A stretch of DNA of 64,000 bases from Urechis unicinctus (Eukaryota > Annelida > Polychaeta > Xenopneusta > Urechidae). The position numbers were made by a program, and so were the translations under genes. Where the stretch lies: the NCBI GenBank assembly GCA_034190875.2, contig CM067349.1, forward strand, positions 25,807,142 to 25,871,141, given 5' to 3'. This document shows positions 15,406 through 32,748 of the stretch, one piece after another. The notes under the pieces are model-generated. The model saw nothing but the letters and a program-made list of their open reading frames with translations, had not been told where the DNA came from and searched no databases. Every line of letters starts with the position of its first letter. Within the stretch, counting starts at the first letter, position 1.

Positions 15406-18400
15406 GTTTCGCGACATCGTCAGTTAAACTTACATTCGATTTCGCTAGCATCCATCACCTATCTTATATATCGACCAGACATATCAATGTACAATTGTAA
15501 TTGATGATCAAATAAATCTTCTTGTATTCGCGAGGGGAACTCAGTGTAAGAATATCCTCGGTGGTTGGATAGCAATAAATACACGCAATTCGTAATGTGA
15601 ATATTGAAGCTACACCCCCTCGCTGCGACAGTTGCATGAATCCTCACCGGTCATTAAAGTGATTATAAGGCTAGCTACGACAATCAATATACACTACAGA
15701 ATCTAATACCTCACCGCGCGTTTTCTGCTAAAACGTTATAAAGATATATCATATTCTTTCACAGACCACAGCAATCGCGAGATATGTAGAACGTTTTTGC
15801 TTTAGAGGATTCATGGAAAGATGTCCAACCTCGCCATTAAAACGTCGGGCAATGAGGTCGGTTTCGACATTATTGTTAGATTATTATCAGACTATATTCC
15901 TCCTCAGTCTGCCTGCTTCACGTAACGACCATAGCAGTTCAGCAGATTTGGATGAACAATATTTGATGACTGGCTTCCCGGTTATCATCAAAGGGAAGAG
16001 AGTGCTTGCATCCATTGGGCCGCTTCAACCGACGGAAGTATTATCATATAAAGTATGGCTATCATTGAAAATATAAAACCGTATTTAATGGGAAAGTCGG
16101 CTGATTCATCGAATAATGTGCGTTTGAATTAGATCTTTTTCTAATATTAAATACATCGCATTACCATTGCATTGTGTTGATAATATATCGGTATCTGCTT
16201 GGTGGCTTAATTACTTGATACACTTAATTGCAAGCTTACAACTGCCATTTCCCTAGTTTTTAAATATCGTATAATTCAATTGCTTACTAATATTCTCATT
16301 GAGGCCAATATATACTTGTCATACGGGCGCGGCGTGCAATTTGAAGCTGCAAATTGTATAAGGTCGAAATTGTCATCGCCGTCGTTTGGCTATTCAATAT
16401 AAAAATATTAGATTCACGGTGGTACTTGACCACAAGTTTTCAACCTGCCTAAAAGCTGGCTGCACAGCAAAGCTAATATCACTGCTTTATGAATTGTTCA
16501 TATACACAAATGGACCTCTATTTCATTTTGCGTTCTTACAAATTATATACTCAAGAGGACCTCCATGGTTTCTCATCCTATATAACATTGGGAGTTTATA
16601 GTTTAATTTGGTTGTACAGTGAAAAATCTAAATAATTCTTACTAACCTTGGGATTATACATTTGGACAGCAACTCATTGGCAATGCAGATAATCTACACG
16701 AAGGGTTTTTCGAATACTTGTTGTTGATTATATATACACCTCGAGAGAGTGCTTAATTTGTGATATTGGAGACAAATGGGCATATACTTGTCATTATCAA
16801 GTTGAGCCATCAAGAAATCAAACAGCATGGGCTATACCATAATGTCAAACTTGCAGTACGCACTAGGGGGCAGTTTTGGCTATCTGGAGCGCTATGAGCA
16901 ACACTCCACATAAGCATTTCTAAGGTACTGCAATTATCTGCAAGGTTATTTTTACAGTAACTGTATATATATATATATACTCATATATATTTATATCTAT
17001 ATATATATATATAGGATATATCTATATATATATATCTCTATAGATATATATATAGATATATAGATATATAGATAGAGCTGAGAGATATATATATCTATAG
17101 ATATATATAGAGATTGATATAAAGGAAGAGAGAGAGGAGGATAGTCCATCATTATAGAGAGATCTAGATCTCTAGACGATCTAATCTATATTAGTAATAT
17201 ATATATATCTGTATTGATATCTATATCATGTATATATCCTCTCTGTCTCTATTCTATCTCAATAACATATCCCTCTATCTGTATATATATCTTCAGACAT
17301 CAATCCTATATATATATCGGTATATCTATTCCTATCTATACCTAAATCTCTCATATATATCTCTTTCTCCCTATATATATATATATATATAGGTATTGAT
17401 ATTATATCTATATATATAATAATATATAACATTTATATATATATAGATATGTACGTATTATACATATGGAAAGGCCTATACATATATATATATATATATA
17501 TACATATTTCCGTATAATGGTTTTACATATATATAAGTCTCGATATATCCTATATATATATATAATCTGCTTTGGTGGCTTAATATATATATATATTATA
17601 TATAATATATATATTAAATATATATATCTATATATATATATATATTATCAATATGTCCATATATATATAGCATGCTATATCTGTGTATATATATCTTTCT
17701 ATGTATATCTATATATTTATATATCTATTTATTTCTCAAAATAAGCCACCGAAATTCCGTTTGCTTTAGCAGCATCACCGATACTTTTCCGAATGATATA
17801 CACGGTTTCCAACTTAATTTTCTACCAAGCCGTATTAAATATTGGGTCGTATGGGGACAATTGATGCATGACATATTTGATTGTTATTTTCGAGCAACAA
17901 TGGTTGCTACATATTGAAAGCGCGATTTACTCGGTCAGATGCATGATTACTTACTAATCTCAATAATATATCTTGTATTTTATCGTTTGTATTGATAACG
18001 TTATTTATCGTTCACATTCAAGTCCCAACCAAGTGCTGAACGGAACAGTCACTTTTTACTAATGCGGCTCTTCTGTTCGCTGTGAAAGACTGTAAAGCCA
18101 ACGCCGGTGTTCTTCGTCGATTTTGAATGCTTATTTTTATATAATAATGAACTGATACATTATCTATCTGTTACGTGGACGCATAGTTTTGAATTGTGTG
18201 TAAGTGTAACAATTTCCGCCGCCTTTCAATAAACACTTTGGAAATCATGCAAAATACAAAGATGTTAGAATAATCTGCCATTCATACAAGAGAGCATAAG
18301 AGCTGGCCCTGTCTCAAAGAGTAGTTCTGCATTATTCACTACTATACTATTCTGGCTTGAGTGCCTACACTACCACAGACTAAGTTTCCGAAAGGATATC

Positions 18401-18661
18401 AAGAGCAGCAGTAACAGTAGAAGTAAATAACTGATAATTGATAGTTTGTAAAGATTAATGACGTAGCAAAATTGGAGGAAGCACATTAAAAGTGCAAATT
18501 TCGCATTACTAATTCAACGAACACAACCATTTACTTCGGAAACTCAAGTGTTATCCCTGTGAACACGAATGTAACTAATAAGTAAAACGGATGTCTCAGA
18601 AGAGCAATTATGTTTATATAATATATATTATATTAATAATTATATTATATTTTTACTTAAT
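15406..18661. repeat. Tandem array unit 1 (founder-like)
   Basis: Begins at GTTTCGCGACATCGTCAG. In order it contains the hairpin (15,530-15,628), an 87-codon frame (15,813-16,076), a 71-codon frame (16,386-16,601), an 80-odd-base segment at about 16,588-16,668 that units 2-6 lack, a TA/TAGA-rich block (16,963-17,734), and a tail to 18,661. The extra segment matches the right flank of the transposon at 50,330-50,360 (AAATCTAAATnAATTCTTA), so it is ancestral and was deleted before amplification of the later units. Confidence 0.9.
15530..15628. ncRNA. Conserved imperfect hairpin, unit 1 (candidate structured RNA)
   Basis: The arms are GCGAGGGG (15,530-15,537) and CCCCTCGC (15,616-15,623), with inner pairing GTGTA/TACAC and AATAT/ATATT. 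Compared with the other units, this copy lacks two bases before the 5' arm, so the outer TCGC/GCGA pairing is weakened. Transcription is not shown. Confidence 0.4.
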
Positions 18662-20813
18662 GTTTCGCGACATCGTCAGTTAAAACTTACATTCGATTTC
18701 GGACTAATCGCTTCGCTAGCATCAATCACCTATCTTATATATCGACCAGACATATCAATGTACAATTGTAATTGATGATCAAATAAATCTTCTTGTATTC
18801 GCGCGAGGGGAACTCAGTGTAAGAATATCCTCGGTGGTTGGATAGCAATAAATACACGCAATTCGTAATGTGAATATTGAAGCTACACCCCCTCGCTGCG
18901 ACAGTTACATGAATCCTCACCGGTCATTAAAGTGATTATAAGGCTACGACAATCAATATATACTACAGAATAAAATACCTCACCGTGCGTTTTCTGCTAA
19001 AACGTTATAAAGATATATCATATTCTTTCACAGACCACAGCAATTGCGAGATATGTAGAACGTTATTGCTTTAGAGGATTCATGGAAAGATGTCCAACCT
19101 CGCCATTAAAACGTCGGGCAATGAGTTCGGTTTCGACATTATTGTTAGATTATTATCAGACTATATTGCTCCTCAGTCTGCCTGCTTCACGTAACGACCA
19201 TAGCAGTTCAGCAGATTTGGATGTACAATATTTGATGACTGGCTTCCCGGTTATCATCAAAGGGAAGAGAGTGCTTGCATCCATTGGGCCGCTTCAACCG
19301 ACGGAAGTATTATCATATAAAGTATGGCTATCATTGAAAATATAAAACCGTATTTAATGGGAAAGTCGGCTAATTCATCGAATAATGTTCGTTTGAATTA
19401 AATCTTTTTCTAATATTAAATACATCGCATTACCATTGCATTGTGTTGATAATATATCGGTATCTGCTTTGGTGGCTTAATTACTTGATACACTTAATTG
19501 CAAGCTTACTACTGCCATTTCCCTAGTTTTTAAATATCGTTTAATTCAATTGCTTACTAATATTCTCATTGAGGCCATATATACTTGTCATACGGGCGCG
19601 GCGTGCAATTTGAAGCTGCAAATTGTATAAGGTCGAAATTGTCATCGCCGTCGTTTGGCTATTCAATATCAAAATATTAGATTCACGGTGGTACTTGACC
19701 ACAAGTTTTTCAAACCTGCCTCAAAGCTGGCTGCACAGCAAAGCTAATATCACTGCTTTATGAATTGTTCATATACACAAATGGACCTCTATTTCATTTT
19801 GCGTTCTTACAAATTATATACTCAAGAGGACCTCCATGGTTTCTCATCCTATATAACATTTTGGACAGCAACTCATTGGCATGCAGATAATTTACACGAA
19901 GGGTTTTTCGAATACTTGTTGTTGATTATATATACCACATCGAGAGAGTGCTTAATTTGTGATATTGGAGACAAATGGCGGTTCCAACTTAATTTTCTAC
20001 CAAGACGTATTAAATATTGGGTCGTATGGGGACAATTGATGCATGACATATTTGATTGTTATTTTCGAGCAACAATGGTTGCTACATATTGAAAGCGCGA
20101 TTTACTCGGTCAGATGCATGAAATAATATATCTTGTATTTTATCGTTTGTATTGATAACGTTATTTATCGTTCACATTCAAGTCCCAATCAAGTACTGAA
20201 CGGAACAGTCACTTTTTACTAATGCGGCTCTTCTGTTCGCTGTGAAAGACTGTAAAGCCAACGCCGGTGTTCTTCGTCGATTTTGAATGCTTATTTTTAT
20301 AATAATGAACTGATACATTATCTATCTGTTACGTGGACGCATAGTTTGAATTGTGTGTAAGTGTAACAATTTCCGCCTTTCAATAAACACTTTGGAAATC
20401 ATGCAAAATACAATGATGTTAGAATAATCTGCCATTCATACAAGAGAGCATAAGAGCTGGCCCTGTCTCAAAGAGTAGTTCTGCATTATTCACTACTATA
20501 CTATTCTGGCTTGAGTGCCTACACTACCACAGACTAAGTTTCCGAAAGGATATCAAGAGCAGCAGTAACAGTAGAAGTAAATAACTGATAATTGATAGTT
20601 TGTAAAGATTAATGACGTAGCAAAATTGGAGGAAGCACATTAAAAGTGCAAATTTCGCATTACTAATTCAACGAACACAACCATTTACTTCGGAAACTCA
20701 AGTGTTATCCCTGTGAACACGAATGTAACTAATAAGTAAAACGGATGTCTCAGAAGAGCAATTATGTTTATATAATATATTATATTAATAATTATATTAT
20801 ATTTTTACTTAAT
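18662..20813. repeat. Tandem array unit 2 (short, TA block deleted)
   Basis: About 2.15 kb. It keeps the hairpin and the 87-codon frame (19,082-19,345), then at about 19,978 jumps from GGAGACAAATGG directly to CGGTTCCAACTT, losing some 0.9-1.0 kb including the whole TA block. It shares CGCAATTCGTAATG with unit 1 where units 3-6 read CTCAATACGTAATG, so it is intermediate. Its 87-codon frame differs from the others by amino-acid changes (R to S, E to V). Confidence 0.9.
18799..18901. ncRNA. Conserved imperfect hairpin, unit 2
   Basis: Full form: TCGC-GCGAGGGG (18,799-18,810) opposes CCCCTCGC-T-GCGA (18,889-18,901), with the inner GTGTA/TACAC and AATAT/ATATT pairs kept. The apical region contains CCTCGGTGGTTGG. 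Confidence 0.4.
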
Positions 20814-22308
20814 GTTTCGCGACATCGTCAGTTAAACTTACATTCGATTTCGGACTAATCGCTTCGCTAGCATCAATCACCTATCTTATATATCGACCAG
20901 ACATATCAATGTACAATTGTAATTGATGATCAAATAAATCTTCTTGTATTCGCGCGAGGGGAACTCAGTGTAAGAATATCCTCGGTGGTTGGATAGCAAT
21001 AAATACACTCAATACGTAATGTGAATATTGAAGCTACACCCCCTCGCTGCGACAGTTACATGAATCCTCACCGGTCATTAAAGTGATTATAAGGCTACGA
21101 CAATCAATATATACTACAGAATAAAATACCTCACCGTGCGTTTTCTGCTAAAACGTTATAAAGATATATCATATTCGTTCACAGACCACAGCAATCGCGA
21201 GATATGTAGAACGTTTTTGCTTTAGAGGATTCATGGAAAGATGTCCAACCTCGCCATTAAAACGTCGGGCAATGAGGTCGGTTTCGACATTATTGTTAGA
21301 TTATTATCAGACTATATTGCTCCTCAGTCTGCCTGCTTCACGTAACGACCATAGCAGTTCAGCAGATTTGGATGAACAATATTTGATGACTGGCTTCCCG
21401 GTTATCATCAAAGGGAAGAGAGTGCTTGCATCCATTGGGCCGCTTCAACCGACGGAAGTATTATCATATAAAGTATGGCTATCATTGAAAATATAAAACC
21501 GTATTTAATGGGAAAGTCGGCTGATTCATCGAATAATGTTCGTTTGAATTAAATCTTTTTCTAATATTAAATACATCGCATTACCATTGCATTGTGTTGA
21601 TAATATATCGGTATCTGCTTGGTGGCTTAATTACTTGATACACTTAATTGCAAGCTTACTACTGCCATTTCCCTAGTTTTTAAATATCGTTTAATTCAAT
21701 TGCTTACTAATATTCTCATTGAGGCCAATATATACTTGTCATACGGGCGCGGCGTGCAATTTGAAGCTGCAAATTGTATAAGGTCGAAATTGTCATCGCC
21801 GTCGTTTGGCTATTCAATATCAAAATATTAGATTCACGGTGGTACTTGACCACAAGTTTTCAACCTGCCTAAAAGCTGGCTGCACAGCAAAGCTAATATC
21901 ACTGCTTTATGAATTGTTCATATACACAAATGGACCTCTATTTCATTTTGCGTTCTTACAAATTATATACTCAAGAGGACCTCCATGGTTTCTCATCCTA
22001 TATAACATTTTGGACAGCAACTCATTGGCAATGCAGATAATCTACACGAAGGGTTTTTCGAATACTTGTTGTTGATTATATATACACATCGAGAGAGTGC
22101 TTAATTTGTGATATTGGAGACAAATGGGCATATACTTGTCATTATCAAGTTGAGCCATCAAGAAATCAAACAGCATGGGCTATACCATAATGTCAAACTT
22201 GCAGTACGCACTAGGGGGCAGTTTTGGCTATCTGGAGCGCTATGAGCAACACTCCACATAAGCATTTCTAAGGTACTGCAATTATCTGCAAGGTTATTTT
22301 TACAGTAA

Positions 22309-22355
<47 letters not shown>

Positions 22356-22649
22356 TATATATATATAGAGATATAGAGATATAGAGAGAGAGATATAGAT
22401 ATAGATCTCATATAGATATAGATATATATATATATATATATATCTATACCGAGATATCTATATATATATATATATTCTCTCTCTATATATATATCTCTCT
22501 ATCTATATCTCTATATAGATCTATCTATATCTGATAGAGATATATACATATCTATCTACATACATATATAGATATAAAACCCCCCATGTATATATATCCT
22601 CTCCCTATATATATATCTCCATATATACCTATATATATACATATATATA

Positions 22650-22690
<41 letters not shown>

Positions 22691-23861
22691 ACATTTATAT
22701 ATATACATATGTATATATATACATATATATATATATATGTACATATATATATATTTCTATATATACATATATACGTATATATTTACATATATATATATAT
22801 GTGCATATATATATATTTATATATATATATGAATATATATATATGTATATCTATCTCTATATATATATATATATATCTTTCCGTATGTATATATATATAT
22901 ATATATATGTATGTATATATATATATATATATATATTTTATATATCTACATATTTATTTCTCAAAATAAGCCACCGAAATTCCGTTTGCTTTAGCAGCAT
23001 CACCGATACTTTCCGAATGATATACACGGTTCCAACTTAATTTTCTACCAAGACGTATTAAATATTGGGTCGTATGGGGACAATTGATGCATGACATATT
23101 TGATTGTTATTTTCGAGCAACAATGGTTGCTACATATTGAAAGCGCGATTTACTCGGTCAGATGCATGAAATAATATATCTTGTATTTTATCGTTTGTAT
23201 TGATAACGTTATTTATCGTTCACATTCAAGTCCCAATCAAGTACTGAACGGAACAGTCACTTTTTACTAATGCGGCTCTTCTGTTCGCTGTGAAAGACTG
23301 TAAAGCCAACGCCGGTGTTCTTCGTCGATTTTGAATGCTTATTTTTATAATAATGAACTGATACATTATCTATCTGTTACGTGGACGCATAGTTTGAATT
23401 GTGTGTAAGTGTAACAATTTCCGCCTTTCAATAAACACTTTGGAAATCATGCAAAATACAATGATGTTAGAATAATCTGCCATTCATACAAGAGAGCATA
23501 AGAGCTGGCCCTGTCTCAAAGAGTAGTTCTGCATTATTCACTACTATACTATTCTGGCTTGAGTGCCTACACTACCACAGACTAAGTTTCCGAAAGGATA
23601 TCAAGAGCAGCAGTAACAGTAGAAGTAAATAACTGATAATTGATAGTTTGTAAAGATTAATGACGTAGCAAAATTGGAGGAAGCACATTAAAAGTGCAAA
23701 TTTCGCATTACTAATTCAACGAACACAACCATTTACTTCGGAAACTCAAGTGTTATCCCTGTGAACACGAATGTAACTAATAAGTAAAACGGATGTCTCA
23801 GAAGAGCAATTATGTTTATATAATATATTATATTAATAATTATATTATATTTTTACTTAAT
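20814..23861. repeat. Tandem array unit 3
   Basis: About 3.05 kb. Hairpin 20,950-21,052; 87-codon frame 21,233-21,496; 89-codon frame 21,806-22,075; TA/TAGA/TATC-rich block 22,312-22,959. The block differs strongly from those of the neighbours while the rest of the unit is nearly identical, so it evolves faster than its surroundings. Confidence 0.92.
20950..21052. ncRNA. Conserved imperfect hairpin, unit 3
   Basis: Same stem as in unit 2: the 5' arm ends at 20,961 and the 3' arm starts at 21,040. The loop side reads CTCAATACG instead of the CGCAATTCG of units 1-2, a change that does not touch the stem. Confidence 0.4.
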
Positions 23862-25356
23862 GTTTCGCGACATCGTCAGTTAAACTTACATTCGATTTCG
23901 GACTAATCGCTTCGCTAGCATCAATCACCTATCTTATATATCGACCAGACATATCAATGTACAATTGTAATTGATGATCAAATAAATCTTCTTGTATTCG
24001 CGCGAGGGGAACTCAGTGTAAGAATATCCTCGGTGGTTGGATAGCAATAAATACACTCAATACGTAATGTGAATATTGAAGCTACACCCCCTCGCTGCGA
24101 CAGTTACATGAATCCTCACCGGTCATTAAAGTGATTATAAGGCTACGACAATCAATATATACTACAGAATAAAATACCTCACCGTGCGTTTTCTGCTAAA
24201 ACGTTATAAAGATATATCATATTCGTTCACAGACCACAGCAATCGCGAGATATGTAGAACGTTATTGCTTTAGAGGATTCATGGAAAGATGTCCAACCTC
24301 GCCATTAAAACGTCGGGCAATGAGGTCGGTTTCGACATTATTGTTAGATTATTATCAGACTATATTGCTCCTCAGTCTGCCTGCTTCACGTAACGACCAT
24401 AGCAGTTCAGCAGATTTGGATGAACAATATTTGATGACTGGCTTCCCGGTTATCATCAAAGGGAAGAGAGTGCTTGCATCCATTGGGCCGCTTCAACCGA
24501 CGGAAGTATTATCATATAAAGTATGGCTATCATTGAAAATATAAAACCGTATTTAATGGGAAAGTCGGCTGATTCATCGAATAATGTTCGTTTGAATTAA
24601 ATCTTTTTCTAATATTAAATACATCGCATTACCATTGCATTGTGTTGATAATATATCGGTATCTGCTTGGTGGCTTAATTACTTGATACACTTAATTGCA
24701 AGCTTACTACTGCCATTTCCCTAGTTTTTAAATATCGTTTAATTCAATTGCTTACTAATATTCTCATTGAGGCCAATATATACTTGTCATACGGGCGCGG
24801 CGTGCAATTTGAAGCTGCAAATTGTATAAGGTCGAAATTGTCATCGCCGTCGTTTGGCTATTCAATATCAAAATATTAGATTCACGGTGGTACTTGACCA
24901 CAAGTTTTCAACCTGCCTAAAAGCTGGCTGCACAGCAAAGCTAATATCACTGCTTTATGAATTGTTCATATACACAAATGGACCTCTATTTCATTTTGCG
25001 TTCTTACAAATTATATACTCAAGAGGACCTCCATGGTTTCTCATCCTATATAACATTTTGGACAGCAACTCATTGGCAATGCAGATAATCTACACGAAGG
25101 GTTTTTCGAATACTTGTTGTTGATTATATATACACATCGAGAGAGTGCTTAATTTGTGATATTGGAGACAAATGGGCATATACTTGTCATTATCAAGTTG
25201 AGCCATCAAGAAATCAAACAGCATGGGCTATACCATAATGTCAAACTTGCAGTACGCACTAGGGGGCAGTTTTGGCTATCTGGAGCGCTATGAGCAACAC
25301 TCCACATAAGCATTTCTAAGGTACTGCAATTATCTGCAAGGTTATTTTTACAGTAA

Positions 25357-25399
<43 letters not shown>

Positions 25400-25406
25400 T
25401 ATAGAG

Positions 25407-25438
<32 letters not shown>

Positions 25439-25859
25439 ATAGATATATATATATAGAGAGATATAGAGAGAGATATATATCTATCTCTATATATATATAT
25501 AGAGATATATCTATATATCTATATCTCTATAGAGATATATATATAGGGATACATCTATAGATATAGATAGAGGGGATAGAAACACATATATATAGACATC
25601 CATATATATATATATATAAACACATGTAGAGAGATCCAGATATATATATATATATATATATACCTATATATATACATATATATATGTAGATATATATATT
25701 TATATATATATATATATAAACATTTATATATATACATATGTATATATATACATATATATATATGTACATATATATATATTTATATATATATACATATATA
25801 CGTATATATTTACATATATATATATATGTGCATATATATATATTTATATATATATATGA

Positions 25860-25906
<47 letters not shown>

Positions 25907-25908
25907 AG

Positions 25909-25975
<67 letters not shown>

Positions 25976-26891
25976 CTACATATTTATTTCTCAAAATAAG
26001 CCACCGAAATTCCGTTTGCTTTAGCAGCATCACCGATACTTTCCGAATGATATACACGGTTCCAACTTAATTTTCTACCAAGACGTATTAAATATTGGGT
26101 CGTATGGGGACAATTGATGCATGACATATTTGATTGTTATTTTCGAGCAACAATGGTTGCTACATATTGAAAGCGCGATTTACTCGGTCAGATGCATGAA
26201 ATAATATATCTTGTATTTTATCGTTTGTATTGATAACGTTATTTATCGTTCACATTCAAGTCCCAACCAAGTGCTGAACGGAACAGTCACTTTTTACTAA
26301 TGCGGCTCTTCTATTCGCTGTGAAAGACTGTAAAGCCAACGCCGGTGTTCTTCGTCGATTTTGAATGCTTATTTTTATAATAATGAACTGATACATTATC
26401 TATCTGTTACGTGGACGCATAGTTTGAATTGTGTGTAAGTGTAACAATTTCCGCCTTTCAATAAACACTTTGGAAATCATGCAAAATACAATGATGTTAG
26501 AATAATCTGCCATTCATACAAGAGAGCATAAGAGCTGGCCCTGTCTCAAAGAGTAGTTGTGCATTATTCACTACTATACTATTCTGGCTTGAGTGCCTAC
26601 ACTACCACAGACTAAGTTTCCGAAAGGATATCAAGAGCAGCAGTAACAGTAGAAGTAAATAACTGATAATTGATAGTTTGTAAAGATTAATGACGTAGCA
26701 AAATTGGAGGAAGCACATTAAAAGTGCAAATTTCGCATTACTAATTCAACGAACACAACCATTTACTTCGGAAACTCAAGTGTTATCCCTGTGAACACGA
26801 ATGTAACTAATAAGTAAAACGGATGTCTCAGAAGAGCAATTATGTTTATATAATATATTATATTAATAATTATATTATATTTTTACTTAAT
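23862..26891. repeat. Tandem array unit 4
   Basis: About 3.03 kb. Hairpin 23,998-24,100; 87-codon frame 24,281-24,544; 89-codon frame 24,854-25,123; TA-rich block 25,360-25,989; tail ending in TTATATAATATATTATATT and TTTTTACTTAAT before the next unit. Confidence 0.92.
23998..24100. ncRNA. Conserved imperfect hairpin, unit 4
   Basis: Stem identical to unit 3; 5' arm 23,998-24,009, 3' arm 24,088-24,100. Confidence 0.4.
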
Positions 26892-28390
26892 GTTTCGCGA
26901 CATCGTCAGTTAAACTTACATTCGATTTCGGACTAATCGCTTCGCTAGCATCAATCACCTATCTTATATATCGACCAGACATATCAATGTACAATTGTAA
27001 TTGATGATCAAATAAATCTTCTTGTATTCGCGCGAGGGGAACTCAGTGTAAGAATATCCTCGGTGGTTGGATAGCAATAAATACACTCAATACGTAATGT
27101 GAATATTGAAGCTACACCCCCTCGCTGCGACAGTTACATGAATCCTCACCGGTCATTAAAGTGATTATAAGGCTACGACAATCAATATATACTACAGAAT
27201 AAAATACCTCACCGTGCGTTTTCTGCTAAAACGTTATAAAGATATATCATATTCGTTCACAGACCACAGCAATCGCGAGATATGTAGAACGTTATTGCTT
27301 TAGAGGATTCATGGAAAGATGTCCAACCTCGCCATTAAAACGTCGGGCAATGAGGTCGGTTTCGACATTATTGTTAGATTATTATCAGACTATATTGCTC
27401 CTCAGTCTGCCTGCTTCACGTAACGACCATAGCAGTTCAGCAGATTTGGATGAACAATATTTGATGACTGGCTTCCCGGTTATCATCAAAGGGAAGAGAG
27501 TGCTTGCATCCATTGGGCCGCTTCAACCGACGGAAGTATTATCATATAAAGTATGGCTATCATTGAAAATATAAAACCGTATTTAATGGGAAAGTCGGCT
27601 GATTCATCGAATAATGTTCGTTTGAATTAAATCTTTTTCTAATATTAAATACATCGCATTACCATTGCATTGTGTTGATAATATATCGGTATCTGCTTGG
27701 TGGCTTAATTACTTGATACACTTAATTGCAAGCTTACAACTGCCATTTCCCTAGTTTTTAAATATCGTTTAATTCAATTGCTTACTAATATTCTCATTGA
27801 GGCCAATATATACTTGTCATACGGGCGCGGCGTGCAATTTGAAGCTGCAAATTGTATAAGGTCGAAATTGTCATCGCCGTCGTTTGGCTATTCAATATCA
27901 AAATATTAGATTCACGGTGGTACTTGACCACAAGTTTTCAACCTGCCTAAAAGCTGGCTGCACAGCAAAGCTAATATCACTGCTTTATGAATTGTTCATA
28001 TACACAAATGGACCTCTATTTAATTTTGCGTTCTTACAAATTATATACTCAAGAGGACCTCGATGGTTTCTCATCCTATATAACATTTTGGACAGCAACT
28101 CATTGGCAATGCAGATAATCTACACGAAGGATTTTTCGAATACTTGTTGTTGATTATATATACACCTCGAGAGAGTGCTTAATTTGTGATATTGGAGACA
28201 AATGGGCATATACTTGTCATTATCAAGTTGAGCCATCAAGAAATCAAACAGCATGGGCTATACCATAATGTCAAACTTGCAGTACGCACTAGGGGGCAGT
28301 TTTGGCTATCTGGAGCGCTATGAGCAACACTCCACATAAGCATTTCTAAGGTACTGCAATTATCTGCAAGGTTATTTTTACAGTAACTGT

Positions 28391-28431
<41 letters not shown>

Positions 28432-28658
28432 TATATATATATATATATATATAGAGATAGATATATATATAGAGGGAGAGATATATAGAGAGAGATATAT
28501 ATAGATAGATATATCTATAGATATAGAGATCTATAGATATATATAGATATATCTCTATATATATATAGAGACATATATATATATATAAATATAAAACACA
28601 TGTATATATATCCATATATATATATATACATATATACCTATATATATACATATATATA

Positions 28659-28710
<52 letters not shown>

Positions 28711-29860
28711 ATATATATCCATATGTATATATATACATATATATATATGTACATATATATATATTTATATATATACATATATACGTATATATTTACATAT
28801 ATATATGTGCATATATATATATTTATATATATATATAAATATATATATATGTATATATATATATACATATATATATATATTTAAGTATGTATATATATAT
28901 ATATGTATGTATATATATATATATATATATATATTTTATATATCTACATATTTATTTCTCAAAATAAGCCACCGAAATTCCGTTTGCTTTAGCAGCTTCA
29001 CCGATACTTTCCGAATGATATACACGGTTCCAACTTAATTTTCTACCAAGACGTATTAAATATTGGGTCGTATGGGGACAATTGATGCATGACATATTTG
29101 ATTGTTATTTTCGAGCAACAATGGTTGCTACATATTGAAAGCGCGATTTACTCGGTCAGATGCATGAAATAATATATCTTGTATTTTATCGTTTGTATTG
29201 ATAACGTTATTTATCGTTCACATTTGAGTCCCAACCAAGTGCTGAACGGAACAGTCACTTTTTACTAATGCGGCTCTTCTGTTCGCTGTGAAAGACTGTA
29301 AAGCCAACGCCGGTGTTCTTCGTCGATTTTGAATGCTTATTTTTATAATAATGAACTGATACATTATCTATCTGTTACGTGGAAGCATAGTTTGAATTGT
29401 GAGTAAGTGTAACAATTTTCCGCCTTTCAATAAACACTTTGGAAATCATGCAAAATACAATGATGTTAGAATAATCTGCCATTCATACAAGAGAGCATAA
29501 GAGCTGGCCCTGTCTCAAAGAGTAGTTGTGCATTATTCACTACTATACTATTCTGGCTTGAGTGCCTACACTACCACAGACTAAGTTTCCGAAAGGATAT
29601 CAAGAGCAGCAGTAACAGTAGAAGTAAATAACTGATAATTGATAGTTTGTAAAGATTAATGACGTAGCAAAATTGGAGGAAGCACATTAAAAGTGCAAAT
29701 TTCGCATTACTAATTCAACGAACACAACCATTTACTTCGGAAACTCAAGTGTTATCCCTGTGAACACGAATGTAACTAATAAGTAAAACGGATGTCTCAG
29801 AAGAGCAATTATGTTTATATAATATATTATATTAATAATTATATTATATTTTTACTTAAT
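26892..29860. repeat. Tandem array unit 5
   Basis: About 2.97 kb. Hairpin 27,028-27,130; 87-codon frame 27,311-27,574; 89-codon frame 27,884-28,153; TA/TAGA block 28,391-28,957. It shares CCTCGATGGTTTC near 28,059 with unit 6 where units 1-4 read CCTCCATGGTTTC, so units 5 and 6 are closest relatives. Confidence 0.92.
27028..27130. ncRNA. Conserved imperfect hairpin, unit 5
   Basis: Stem identical to units 3 and 4; 5' arm 27,028-27,039, 3' arm 27,118-27,130. Confidence 0.4.

Positions 29861-32748
<2,888 letters not shown>

Noticed and set aside
15459-15647. Minus-strand 62-codon frame over the hairpin in unit 1, and its relative at 18,735
   Set aside because: Lost in units 3-6 by single changes while the hairpin arms are kept.
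15813-16076. 87-codon frame present in all six array units
   Set aside because: Its conservation only reflects recent duplication. The differences among units are amino-acid changes (F/L, R/S, E/V), and the paralogue at 53,047 stops after nine codons.
21806-22075. 89-codon frame following it in the array (also 24,854, 27,884 and 30,855)
   Set aside because: Unit 2 and unit 1 change frame or length, no family features are visible, and the diverged modules do not keep it.
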